Origin: Leeuwenhoekiella nanhaiensis
GTDB lineage: Bacteria; Bacteroidota; Bacteroidia; Flavobacteriales; Flavobacteriaceae
Direction: 5' to 3'
DNA length: 64,000 bases
Assembly: GCF_002744755.1 (NCBI RefSeq)
Contig: NZ_KZ319287.1
Location: 558,001-622,000 of the forward strand
Positions 10,086 to 18,131 of this stretch are shown here, in pieces. Positions within the stretch are counted from its first letter, which is position 1; the number at the start of each line of letters is the position of its first letter. Position numbers and translations under genes: made by a program. A model generated the notes under the pieces. The model was given only the letters and a program-made list of their open reading frames with translations. It was not told where the DNA came from and did no database searches.

Positions 10086-10844
10086 ATGGATCAGGGAACA
10101 CAACTTTTAGTGATTTTAGTGGTTTTGCTGGTCTTGTTTTTACTGGCGGTCATTGTATTCGTGTTATTCTCGGTATTTATGAAGCGTAAAAACGCATTGT
10201 TACGTGAACAAATAGAAGCCGAAAAGCGCTATGAGCGGGCCATTGCAGAGACGCAGATTGAGATCCGCGAAGAAACCCTGCGCAACATCAGCTGGGAGCT
10301 GCACGATAATATAGGTCAGTTGCTTACTCTGGCTAAAATAAAGGCTCAAAATGTGGAAGGCGGGGATGAGATGCTTGAGGTTGCAGAAACAATAGGTACC
10401 GGTTTACAGGAGTTAAGAGCCCTGTCAAGAGCCATAAATCCGGAAGCACTAAACGGTCAGTCTCTTATACGTTCTCTTGAAGTTGAAGTGGCCCGTTTTA
10501 ACCGCTTAAAATACCTTACAGCAGATTATGAATTATTGGGCGACCCGGTTCCATTAGATCCGAAAGCTGAAATTGTATTATTCCGAATTGTTCAGGAGTT
10601 TATAACCAATACGATGAAGCACTCTAAAGCTTCAAGCCTAAAAATATCGGTGCATTTTAAAGTAGATGCCTTAGAAGTTACGGCTGTTGATAACGGGGTG
10701 GGTTTTGAATCTGAAAAACTGGCCGATAAAGGAATAGGATTGAGTAATATTGATAAGCGGGCCGAGCTTATAAGGGCTTCGGCCAAAATAAACTCAATAC
10801 CCGGCGCCGGTACACGATTGGTATTAATCTATCCCTTAGAATAA
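10086..10844 (+). CDS. NarL/LuxR-type sensor histidine kinase (HisKA_3)
   Basis: Phosphorylates itself on histidine and passes the phosphate to a response regulator, most likely the next gene. The 252 residues consist of one N-terminal membrane helix (about 7-31), a short coiled linker, the HisKA_3 dimerisation helix with 'ISWELHDNIGQLL' (phosphorylated His73), and an HATPase domain with N-box 'EFITNTMKHSKAS', G1 'DNGVGF' and 'KGIGLSNIDKRAELI'. There is no PAS, GAF or periplasmic sensor domain, so sensing probably depends on a partner. It starts immediately at the stop of the upstream membrane protein and lies 5 bases before the regulator. Confidence 0.9.
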   Translation: MDQGTQLLVILVVLLVLFLLAVIVFVLFSVFMKRKNALLREQIEAEKRYERAIAETQIEIREETLRNISWELHDNIGQLLTLAKIKAQNVEGGDEMLEVAETIGTGLQELRALSRAINPEALNGQSLIRSLEVEVARFNRLKYLTADYELLGDPVPLDPKAEIVLFRIVQEFITNTMKHSKASSLKISVHFKVDALEVTAVDNGVGFESEKLADKGIGLSNIDKRAELIRASAKINSIPGAGTRLVLIYPLE

Positions 10845-10849
10845 AAAGT

Positions 10850-11485
10850 ATGTATAAAGTTGCACTTGTAGATGATCACACCCTCCTGTCTGAAGCTATC
10901 GCCGGACTTGTACGTCAATTTGAGAATTTTGAAGTTATCTATATTGGCCTTAACGGTAAAGAATTGCTTGATTATCTTAAAGCGGACGATTCTGTACAGC
11001 CTGATATCGTATTGATGGATGTAAAAATGCCGGTTATGGGTGGTGTCGAAACCACTGTCTGTCTCACCAAGCATTACCCCGATATAAAAGTTTTGGCGCT
11101 TTCGGTTGAAGAAGAAGAGCAGGTCGTCATGCAAATGATACGTGCCGGAGCAAAAGGGTATTTGCTGAAAGATACACGCAAGTCTATTCTTGAGGAAGCC
11201 TTGAATGACGTGCTCACTCATGGGTTTTACTATACCAATACGGTTGAAAAACTGGTTAAACGCAGTAAGGCAGCTAAGGAAGAAGATGTCGCTTTAAAGG
11301 AGCGGGAGATCGAATTTATCAAACACGCCTGCACCGAGATGACCTACAAGGAAATCGCTAAAGTTATGTTTTTAAGCCCCAAGACTATTGAAGGTTACCG
11401 GGAATCGGTTTTTCAAAAACTAGGTTTAAAAAACCGAACGGGTTTGGTGATATATGCGATCAAAAACAACATTTTTGTGCCTTAA
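10850..11485 (+). CDS. LuxR/NarL-family response regulator
   Basis: DNA-binding response regulator of 211 residues. The receiver domain (1-120) has acidic pair D8-D9, the phosphorylation site Asp57 in 'IVLMDVKMP', and the conserved lysine in 'YLLKD'. The C-terminal LuxR-type helix-turn-helix (about 149-205) reads 'LKEREIEFIKHAC' and 'EIAKVMFLSPKTIEGYRESV'. It follows the HisKA_3 kinase after 5 bases, so the two form a cognate pair. Targets are not evident from the sequence; rpoN follows about 100 bases later but has no obvious link. Confidence 0.92.
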   Translation: MYKVALVDDHTLLSEAIAGLVRQFENFEVIYIGLNGKELLDYLKADDSVQPDIVLMDVKMPVMGGVETTVCLTKHYPDIKVLALSVEEEEQVVMQMIRAGAKGYLLKDTRKSILEEALNDVLTHGFYYTNTVEKLVKRSKAAKEEDVALKEREIEFIKHACTEMTYKEIAKVMFLSPKTIEGYRESVFQKLGLKNRTGLVIYAIKNNIFVP

Positions 11486-11586
11486 AGGCTTTGAATTCTT
11501 CCTCTTCCAAGTGGTATTAACAAAAGTTTGATAGGCATACCTAAGGTCAATTTCGTTACTTTTGTAGTGCAACACGGCCATTATCT

Positions 11587-13041
11587 ATGTTAAAACAACA
11601 ACTTAATTTTAAATTATCTCAGAAGCTTTCGCCTCAGCAAATACAGCTGATGAAGCTTATACAATTACCTACACAGGCTTTTGAGCAACGTGTAAAACAG
11701 GAGCTTGAAGAAAATCCTGCTCTAGATAGCGGTAAAGAGGAGGTTCGGGATGACTTTGAAGAGTTTGATAACAGCGCAGACGAAGATTACGATTCTGAAA
11801 AGATTGAAGCCGAGATTGACGTAGACGATTACCTGTCTGACGACGAAATCCCCAGTTACCGTCTTAATACCAATAACTATAGTGCAGATGATGAAGAGCG
11901 ACAAATACCTTATGCCGGCGGAACCTCGTTTACCCAGCATTTGATGAGTCAGTTGCATACCTATCGGCTTAACGACGAGCAGATGGAAATCGCCGAGTTT
12001 TTGATAGGTAGTATTGATGAAAGCGGCTACATACGTCGGGACCTGGTTGATCTGGTTGATGATTTGGCTTTCACTCAGAACATCTATACTTCAGAAGAAG
12101 AAGTGACCAAAATTCTCAAGGTGGTTCAGAATTTGGATCCTGCAGGAGTAGGGGCACGTAGTCTGGAAGAATGTTTGTTGATTCAGCTACGTCGAAAGGA
12201 TGAAACTGCAGCGGTTTCGCTGGCTATTGACATACTGGAAGATGCCTTTGATCACTTCAGCAAAAAACACTACACGAAGTTGCTTTCGAAGTTTGACATC
12301 AGCGAAGACGAACTACGCGATGCCATTGAAGAGATTGAGCACCTTAATCCCAAGCCGGGGGGCTCCTATGCCGGAAACACCAAGATTGTAGAGCACGTCA
12401 TTCCAGATTTTACCATTAAGATTAATGACGGGGAGCTTGAGCTTACTCTTAATGGTCGCAATGCGCCTGAGATGCACGTATCAAGGGAATATACCAATAT
12501 GCTTAAAGGCTATAAAGCCTCTAAGGAAAAGAGCAAATCTCAAAAGGATGCGGTGATGTTTATCAAGCAAAAGCTTGACGCTGCCAAATGGTTTATTGAA
12601 GCGATTAAGCAACGGCAGCAAACGCTGTACGTGACGATGAGTTCCATTATGAATTACCAGAAGGAATATTTTCTTACCGGTGACGAGCGTAATCTACGGC
12701 CTATGATTCTTAAGGACATAGCTGATGAGATCGAAATGGATGTTTCCACCGTATCGCGGGTCGCAAACAGTAAATATGTGGATACCCCTTATGGAACGAA
12801 GCTGATCAAGGAATTTTTTAGTGAAAGTATGACCAACGATCAGGGTGAGGAAGTGTCTACACGGGAGATTAAGAAAATTCTGGAAATAACGATTCAGGAA
12901 GAAGATAAGCGCAAACCACTTACTGACGATAAATTAGCCAAAATCCTGAAAGATAAAGGGTATCCTATTGCCCGAAGAACGGTCGCCAAATACCGGGAGC
13001 AGCTTGATTTACCTGTGGCCCGTTTGCGTAAAGAGATTTAA
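11587..13041 (+). CDS. rpoN: RNA polymerase sigma-54 factor
   Basis: Sigma-54 directs RNA polymerase to -24/-12 promoters and needs AAA+ activators for melting. The 484 residues have the usual order: region I 'LKLSQKLSPQQIQLMKLIQLP' (residues 7-27), acidic region II (about 50-110), core-binding region III, a helix-turn-helix at about 380-400 ('MDVSTVSRVANSKYV') and the RpoN box 'ARRTVAKYREQL' near the C-terminus. The start ATG is directly followed by region I. A TAnnTTTG-like element (TACTTTTG, 11557-11564) stands upstream without a well-spaced -33 element. Its stop overlaps the next start codon by one base. No sigma-54 activator gene is in the window. Confidence 0.96.
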   Translation: MLKQQLNFKLSQKLSPQQIQLMKLIQLPTQAFEQRVKQELEENPALDSGKEEVRDDFEEFDNSADEDYDSEKIEAEIDVDDYLSDDEIPSYRLNTNNYSADDEERQIPYAGGTSFTQHLMSQLHTYRLNDEQMEIAEFLIGSIDESGYIRRDLVDLVDDLAFTQNIYTSEEEVTKILKVVQNLDPAGVGARSLEECLLIQLRRKDETAAVSLAIDILEDAFDHFSKKHYTKLLSKFDISEDELRDAIEEIEHLNPKPGGSYAGNTKIVEHVIPDFTIKINDGELELTLNGRNAPEMHVSREYTNMLKGYKASKEKSKSQKDAVMFIKQKLDAAKWFIEAIKQRQQTLYVTMSSIMNYQKEYFLTGDERNLRPMILKDIADEIEMDVSTVSRVANSKYVDTPYGTKLIKEFFSESMTNDQGEEVSTREIKKILEITIQEEDKRKPLTDDKLAKILKDKGYPIARRTVAKYREQLDLPVARLRKEI

Positions 13042-13649
13042 TGAAACTGCTACTACGTTTTTTTTCGTACCTCATGCACCCGCTGCTTATGCCTATTCTG
13101 GGGGTGGTGATTTACTTTTATGTTACTCCGAAATTTGTACCGGAGTCGTTTATGTATGCCAAATTATTTGCGCTCAGCATCCTGACCATTGTGGTGCCTG
13201 TACTTTTCTATTTCCTTCTTGAAAGTATTAATCTGGTATCTGACAAAGAACTGGGTCAGGTCAGAGAGCGTCGCATTCCACTTATGATTCAGGTAGCCAT
13301 AACCCTGATGATTTTAAAATTGATCATCAACGGCTACGAATTCCCCGAACTGTATATCTTTTTCTTTGGAATTTTACTGTCTGCAGCTGCTGCTTTCTTG
13401 TGTTCATTAGTGCGCTTTAAAGCCAGTCTGCATATGGTAGGAGTGAGCGGGGTATTGGTCTTTGTGGCGGGATTGAGTATGGTCTATCAGTCTAATTTTT
13501 TAGTACTGATCGCCGCATTAATTATAGGTATTGGTTTTACCGCGGCTTCGCGTATTCAGGCTAAGGCTCATACGATGATTGAACTGCTTGCGGGCATTAT
13601 TGTAGGAGGTCTGCCTCAGGTGCTCTTATTCGCCTTTTATAAGATGTAA
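13041..13649 (+). CDS. PAP2-like integral membrane protein
   Basis: A membrane protein of 202 residues with about six helices. Divergent versions of the three PAP2 phosphatase motifs can be seen: 'RERRIP' (75-80), 'SLHMVGVSG' (129-137) and 'SRIQAKAH' (170-177) followed by Glu181 where the family usually has Asp. This suggests a lipid phosphatase-related fold such as undecaprenyl or phosphatidyl phosphate hydrolysis, but motif 1 is altered and activity is uncertain. The ATG overlaps the rpoN stop by one base (TAATG), which implies translational coupling. The 3' end overlaps the convergent PorT-like gene by 13 bases. Confidence 0.6.
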   Translation: MKLLLRFFSYLMHPLLMPILGVVIYFYVTPKFVPESFMYAKLFALSILTIVVPVLFYFLLESINLVSDKELGQVRERRIPLMIQVAITLMILKLIINGYEFPELYIFFFGILLSAAAAFLCSLVRFKASLHMVGVSGVLVFVAGLSMVYQSNFLVLIAALIIGIGFTAASRIQAKAHTMIELLAGIIVGGLPQVLLFAFYKM

Positions 13650-14350
13650 AACATCAAACCTAACTTCAGACTGTTTAATTCAACCGGATTGCCTTCATTT
13701 GTTACCGCATCAGAAAAGAATGGATTGATGTTGTAGTAAAAGAAGAAATTGAAGGTATCGTATCCAAAAGAAAAAGTTAGTCCCAGACGATACCGGTCAA
13801 ATTCGGGAACATCGGTCTGCACCACCTGATTACCCGGTTGCTCAAAATTGAATTTATACGCGTAGACGTAGCCTAATTGCAATCCGGTATACACTCTCCA
13901 AAATTTGAATGTTGAAGCCGTAGAGGTACGCCAGCGCAGTTGCAGGGGTACTTCAACCAAATAGGTGCTAAACCAGTTTTTGTCGTAGTTGACTTGGGAG
14001 TCAATAATTCTGAATATGGTTTCTTCAGATTCTGTTTCTCCTACAAAAAGATTTTGATTGTACGTGTTCATAGAGAGACCGGCTCCAAGTCCCAAAGCCC
14101 AGTTTCTTTGAGCATTAAGTGGCATATCACGTATAAAACCAAAATGAAGTCCTCCGCTAAAGCCATTCTGCTGCATATTTGCGGGCTTGTTGGTGAGTAG
14201 ATTGAAAGTAACACCGAGGTAGAACTGGTCTTCACGGTATTTGCTGTCTACAACCACTGAATCGCTAGCAGCGGCTTCCTGGGTTTCCTGTGCGGTCATG
14301 AGATAGGATAACAGGCAGGTGAGATGGAGTAAGAGGTATTTGATCTTCAT
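13637..14350 (-). CDS. PorT-family outer membrane beta-barrel protein
   Basis: An outer membrane protein of 237 residues with a signal peptide (about 1-20, ending 'LMTAQ') and an eight-stranded barrel pattern. The segments around 'FSTYLVEVPLQLRWRTSTAS', 'WRVYTGLQLGYVYAYKF', 'TDVPEFDRYRLGLTFSFGYD' and 'INPFF' resemble PorT/SprT, needed for type IX secretion in Porphyromonas and Flavobacterium. Membership of the PorT family is fairly clear; identity as the T9SS protein itself is likely but not proven here. sprA, the T9SS translocon, is at the far end of the window. The gene lies after the ExbD operon, separated by a terminator. Confidence 0.7.
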   Translation of the reverse strand: MKIKYLLLHLTCLLSYLMTAQETQEAAASDSVVVDSKYREDQFYLGVTFNLLTNKPANMQQNGFSGGLHFGFIRDMPLNAQRNWALGLGAGLSMNTYNQNLFVGETESEETIFRIIDSQVNYDKNWFSTYLVEVPLQLRWRTSTASTFKFWRVYTGLQLGYVYAYKFNFEQPGNQVVQTDVPEFDRYRLGLTFSFGYDTFNFFFYYNINPFFSDAVTNEGNPVELNSLKLGLMFYIL

Positions 14351-14387
14351 GACCTATTTGTTTTAAGACAGCTGGGAGTAAAATAAC

Positions 14388-14420
14388 AAAAAAACGCTCC
14401 GAATAGTACAGAGCGTTTTT
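14388..14420 (-). terminator. Terminator of the ExbB-ExbD operon
   Basis: A perfect 10-bp stem (14390-14399 with 14411-14420). On the minus strand it is followed by a T run, 40 bases after the last ExbD stop. It separates this operon from the PorT-like gene. Confidence 0.75.
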
Positions 14421-14462
14421 CCAAATTAATTTTAAGAGATATGCAATAAATCTAATTGAGTA

Positions 14463-14945
14463 TTAATTGTTTTGTTCAACAGCGTTTCCTTTTTTAGTAA
14501 CGTAGTTGATTTTAAGGGCATTAGCCTTTCTGAGCTCTTGTTTAATGTCTGAAATAAGACCCATCTTACTTTCACCATCCACTTTTAAAGCGGTGGTAAG
14601 AAAAGGAACTACTTCTTCACGCTTGCTCGCGCGTTCCTGATAGATGAAATCCTGTATTTCTGAAACATCAGCAAACTTATCATTAAGCTGAATCTTTGCA
14701 GAGGTGCCATAAGTAGCCTGATATTGTTCTACTGGTTCACCGGCATAGATATACATGACAAGATCCTTCTTATCTAACTTCTCGACTTGATTGGCTGTTG
14801 GTAAATTGTTTTTAACCAACTTGGTGTTTTGACGCATTACCGTAGCTACCATGAAGAAGAATAATAACATAAAAACGATATCTGGAAGCGAGGCTGTAGA
14901 AATTGCAGGTAAGTCACCTTTTTTCTTCTTATTAAACTTAGACAT
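14463..14945 (-). CDS. exbD: ExbD/TolR-type biopolymer transport protein (second copy)
   Basis: A proton-channel partner of ExbB that couples proton flow to TonB-dependent uptake or a similar envelope process. The 160 residues have a cytoplasmic basic start ('FNKKKKGDLP'), one membrane helix with the essential aspartate in 'LPDIVFMLLFFFMV' (residues about 20-33) and a periplasmic domain. It lies 21 bases after a longer ExbD and is the last gene of the operon. Neighbouring paralogues probably form a mixed ExbD dimer in the ExbB pentamer; that is inference from family knowledge. Confidence 0.88.
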   Translation of the reverse strand: MSKFNKKKKGDLPAISTASLPDIVFMLLFFFMVATVMRQNTKLVKNNLPTANQVEKLDKKDLVMYIYAGEPVEQYQATYGTSAKIQLNDKFADVSEIQDFIYQERASKREEVVPFLTTALKVDGESKMGLISDIKQELRKANALKINYVTKKGNAVEQNN

Positions 14946-14966
14946 AAATAATAGGTTTAAATAGTT

Positions 14967-15572
14967 TTATGATTTCTTAGGCTCTGCTTCAGAAAGTTTT
15001 TCCGGATACAGTTCGCGTATTTCCTCCAAACGAGGCTTTAAGCGTTCTTTGTCACGTTCTGAGGTACGCGGATCATTATATCTTTGTTCCATGGAAACAA
15101 AAGACTCTCCATACTTTTTTTGTGCTTCGCGGTCCCTAAGCTGATTATAGGCAGCAACCAATTCGTTCTGTACAGCGATATAACGCTTATACGAAGTACC
15201 CCGGTTATTTACCAGGGATATAATCGCCTTGGTAGGATTTGTAGAGGAGTTTTCTGCTTTAGCTCCCTGACAGTATGAACAATCTTCTGCTCCGTTATCC
15301 AGGAATGCTACTGCAGCTGCTCTCAAATCTTTTAGCTGCATTACTTCATCTTCAACCAGCAATTCGTCATTACTGTTTACGATTACGGTAAATAGGTTAC
15401 GCTCTTTAATTACCGGTGGAGGTGGTTGATTTTCATCAAGCTCCGGAGGTAATTTACGGCTAATACCGCTATCGGTTTCAATTGTTGTGGTTACCAGGAA
15501 GAAAATAAGCAGTAAGAACGCAATGTCTGCCATCGATCCTGCATTTACTTCTGGTGCTGCTCTTTTTGCCAT
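14967..15572 (-). CDS. exbD: ExbD/TolR-type biopolymer transport protein (first copy)
   Basis: 201 residues, longer than the second copy. The N-terminal 'KRAAPEVNAGSMADIAFLLL' carries the membrane helix with the conserved aspartate in 'MADIAF'. The helix is followed by a periplasmic region with 'EDCSYCQGAKAE', which contains two cysteines that could form a disulfide, and a charged C-terminal part. It lies between the small membrane protein gene and the second exbD, with 8- and 21-base gaps. The function is energy transduction with ExbB. Confidence 0.88.
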   Translation of the reverse strand: MAKRAAPEVNAGSMADIAFLLLIFFLVTTTIETDSGISRKLPPELDENQPPPPVIKERNLFTVIVNSNDELLVEDEVMQLKDLRAAAVAFLDNGAEDCSYCQGAKAENSSTNPTKAIISLVNNRGTSYKRYIAVQNELVAAYNQLRDREAQKKYGESFVSMEQRYNDPRTSERDKERLKPRLEEIRELYPEKLSEAEPKKS

Positions 15573-15580
15573 AATTTCTT

Positions 15581-16021
15581 TTATTTAGCTAATTTCTTAA
15601 CTCCTGAAAATACCATAGCACCTATTGCAACCAAAGCAAGGATGTAGAACATGTAAATACCTGCTTCAATCCATCTTGAGGCGCCTGCTGATACTACCTC
15701 TCCGTCACGTAAAGTAACTTCTTCACCTGAAGCCAAAACGTAAGAGATAACAACTATTGCTAGAAATGCACCAAGGCCTATTAACGTTCCCTTTAGTGAT
15801 GAACCACTGCTGAACAGGTTTTTAAGTACAAAAACCAGTACAAAAACAATAGCTATTGCAATAGTCACATAAGCAATGATGATAAATGGAGTTACCAGAC
15901 TGCTCTGTAAATCTGCTGAATCTGTAATCGCTGTATCACCTGCCAACAGGATTCTTACAAGCCATATAGCTCCAAGAACCGACAGGATTAACGCGACAAT
16001 TTTTAATATTTTATGTAACAT
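15581..16021 (-). CDS. Small membrane protein of the ExbB-ExbD operon
   Basis: A protein of 146 residues with four predicted membrane helices (about 5-25, 45-68, 80-97 and 118-138). I do not recognise a named family. It is inserted between exbB and the first exbD with gaps of 30 and 8 bases, so it is very probably co-expressed and may be an accessory part of the energising complex. A position between exbB and two exbD genes fits my general recollection of flavobacterial loci, which I could not check here. Confidence 0.7.
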   Translation of the reverse strand: MLHKILKIVALILSVLGAIWLVRILLAGDTAITDSADLQSSLVTPFIIIAYVTIAIAIVFVLVFVLKNLFSSGSSLKGTLIGLGAFLAIVVISYVLASGEEVTLRDGEVVSAGASRWIEAGIYMFYILALVAIGAMVFSGVKKLAK

Positions 16022-16051
16022 AATGAGTCTGTGTATTTAAAGTGGGAATTA

Positions 16052-16849
16052 TTACTTCTTGTAACGTACAAGCATGTCTATCAAAGTGATAGAAGCATCT
16101 TCCATATCATTAACGATGCTATCAATTTTAGCAATGATATAGTTGTAGAAAATCTGAAGAATAATTGCCACGATAAGACCGAATACGGTAGTCAAAAGTG
16201 CCACTTTAATACCACCCGCAACAAGTGAAGGTTGCATATCACCGGCAGCTTCAATCTTATCAAATGCCTGGATCATACCAATTACCGTACCCATGAAACC
16301 AAGCATCGGTGCAAGTGCGATAAATAAAGATACCCAAGAAACGTTTTTCTCAAGAAGTCCCATTTGAACTCCACCGTAAGCAACAACTGCTTTCTCAGCT
16401 GCCTCTACGCCTTCGTCTACACGGTCAAGACCTTGATAGTATATAGAAGCAACAGGGCCTCTGGTATTTCTGCAAACTTCTTTTGCAGCCTCGATACCAC
16501 CACTATTTAATGCATCTTCAACATCTTGTGCTAGTTTGGTTGTGTTTGTAGTAGCAAGATTTAAATAGATAATACGCTCAATTGCGATAGCAAGACCTAA
16601 TATCAAACATAAAAGTACGATACCCATAAAGCCAGGACCACCTTCGATAAAACGTTTCTTTAACTCTTGGGTAAAAGAAACTGATTCTGCTTCATCGTCA
16701 GTAGCTGCTGCTTCGTCAGCTGCTTCATCTTGAACTGCCGTAATAACTGCGGCGTTAGCAGTCATTAGAGTTGCAGTATTTGCTTGAGCCGTTAGGTTGC
16801 TTAACGCCATTACAGCTGTGATTACTAGAATAGAAAATACTCTTTTCAT
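16052..16849 (-). CDS. exbB: MotA/TolQ/ExbB proton channel family protein
   Basis: The channel subunit that, with ExbD, uses the proton motive force to drive outer membrane transport. The 265 residues start with a signal-like hydrophobic stretch (1-22) and an Ala/Glu/Asp-rich linker (about 40-60). Then come the first channel helix ('GIVLLCLILGLAIAIERIIY'), a cytoplasmic loop, and the paired helices with 'LAPMLGFMGTVIGMI' and 'KVALLTTVFGLIVAI', which are the ExbB signature. The extra N-terminal segment is longer than in E. coli ExbB and common in Bacteroidota. First gene of a four-gene minus-strand operon. Confidence 0.9.
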   Translation of the reverse strand: MKRVFSILVITAVMALSNLTAQANTATLMTANAAVITAVQDEAADEAAATDDEAESVSFTQELKKRFIEGGPGFMGIVLLCLILGLAIAIERIIYLNLATTNTTKLAQDVEDALNSGGIEAAKEVCRNTRGPVASIYYQGLDRVDEGVEAAEKAVVAYGGVQMGLLEKNVSWVSLFIALAPMLGFMGTVIGMIQAFDKIEAAGDMQPSLVAGGIKVALLTTVFGLIVAIILQIFYNYIIAKIDSIVNDMEDASITLIDMLVRYKK

Positions 16850-16923
16850 TGCTTTGATTCTTAAAAATTTAGTTAGTAAAGTGATAAAGATATAAAATTA
16901 ATTATTCAATTATTAAAAATTAG

Positions 16924-17011
16924 CAGAGAGGAAGGGATTCGAACCCTCGATACGCTTTTGGCGTATACACACTTTCCAGGCGTGCGCCTTCGACCACTCG
17001 GCCACCTCTCT
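16924..17011 (-). tRNA. tRNA-Ser (anticodon GGA)
   Basis: Read on the minus strand, an 88-base cloverleaf. The seven-pair acceptor stem is formed by 17011-17005 with 16931-16925, with discriminator G at 16924. The anticodon loop CTGGAAA (anticodon GGA, reads UCC) is closed by a five-pair stem. A long variable arm typical of serine tRNAs follows ('TATACGCCAAAAGCGTAT' hairpin), then a T-arm with TTCGAAT. CCA is not encoded. Confidence 0.95.
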
Positions 17012-17105
17012 TTAACGGCCTAAGCCTTTGTCTGCAAAAGGGAGCCAATTAACAAAAAAAATATCGATTTCCAAAAGGATTTATACCAACGACACATCGT
17101 TTCTG

Positions 17106-18131
17106 TTAACTCATCTCTCCCCTTAGCGATGTTTCAAATATAGTCTTAAAGACCTTTGGAGACAAGTTTTGACTATTTAGATACATCATTTTAGTGACTG
17201 CAGCTTCAATTGTCAAATCCTTTCCGGAAATAACTCCTATTTTTTTTAGCGTTGTACTCGTCTCATAATTACCCATTTGTACACTTCCCCAAGTGCATTG
17301 CGTGATGTTAACAACCGGAATCCCTTTTTGAATATTTTTTTGAATTAATTTCAAAAACCATTCTTCAGTTGAGCAGTTTCCAGAGCCGTAAGTCAGTAGT
17401 ATAACCCCACTAAACTTTAACTTTTCAAACATGTCGGCCAATAAATCTTTTTGAATTCCCGGATAAAGGTGAGTGACTAAAATATCAGTTTTCAAATCTT
17501 CGTGTATCACAAGCTTTTTCCGCTTATAAGGTAAAAGCTTGTCTTCTTCAATACTCAGATGCACTCCTGAGGTAGCCAGAGGTGGATAATTAGGTGATTT
17601 AAAAGCTTCAAAATGTTCTGCACTAATTTTTGTGCTGCGATTGCCGCGGTAGAGCTTGTATTCAAAATACAGGCACACTTCACTAATGTAAGAACGGTTG
17701 CGTTTTTTGAGTCCGGCAATTTGAATCGCTGTGATTAGATTTTCCTTGGCGTCTGTACGCAGGTCACCTATAGGCAGCTGAGAACCTGTAAAAATAACCG
17801 GCTTACTTAAATTTTCAAGCATAAAACTTAGCGCCGATGCGGTGTAACTCATGGTGTCACTCCCGTGCAGAATTACAAAACCATCGTGTGTCTCGTAATG
17901 GCTTTCGATGATTTTACACAATTCAACCCAAAGAGCAGGATTCATGTTAGAACTGTCAATAGGTTTTTCAAGTCCGGTGGTGCTGATTTCACAATCAAGC
18001 AGGCGCAGTTCAGGAATTTTTTGAAGCAGATCTTTAAAGTCAAAAGCTTTTAAAGCTCCGGTTTCAAAATCTTTAATCATCCCGATGGTTCCACCGGTAT
18101 AGATAAGGAGGATTTTACTTTGCTGACTCAA
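17106..18131 (-). CDS. ansA: Type I L-asparaginase
   Basis: Hydrolyses L-asparagine to aspartate and ammonia in the cytoplasm. The 341 residues without signal peptide fit the type I form. Both catalytic threonine motifs are visible: 'YTGGTIGM' (residues 11-18) and 'LHGSDTMSYTASAL' (88-101). The C-terminal domain carries 'LLTYGSGNCSTEEWFLKLIQ', the allosteric region of the type I enzyme. The start overlaps the 3' end of the acyltransferase gene by 17 bases, so the two are co-transcribed and probably translationally coupled. Confidence 0.92.
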   Translation of the reverse strand: MSQQSKILLIYTGGTIGMIKDFETGALKAFDFKDLLQKIPELRLLDCEISTTGLEKPIDSSNMNPALWVELCKIIESHYETHDGFVILHGSDTMSYTASALSFMLENLSKPVIFTGSQLPIGDLRTDAKENLITAIQIAGLKKRNRSYISEVCLYFEYKLYRGNRSTKISAEHFEAFKSPNYPPLATSGVHLSIEEDKLLPYKRKKLVIHEDLKTDILVTHLYPGIQKDLLADMFEKLKFSGVILLTYGSGNCSTEEWFLKLIQKNIQKGIPVVNITQCTWGSVQMGNYETSTTLKKIGVISGKDLTIEAAVTKMMYLNSQNLSPKVFKTIFETSLRGEMS

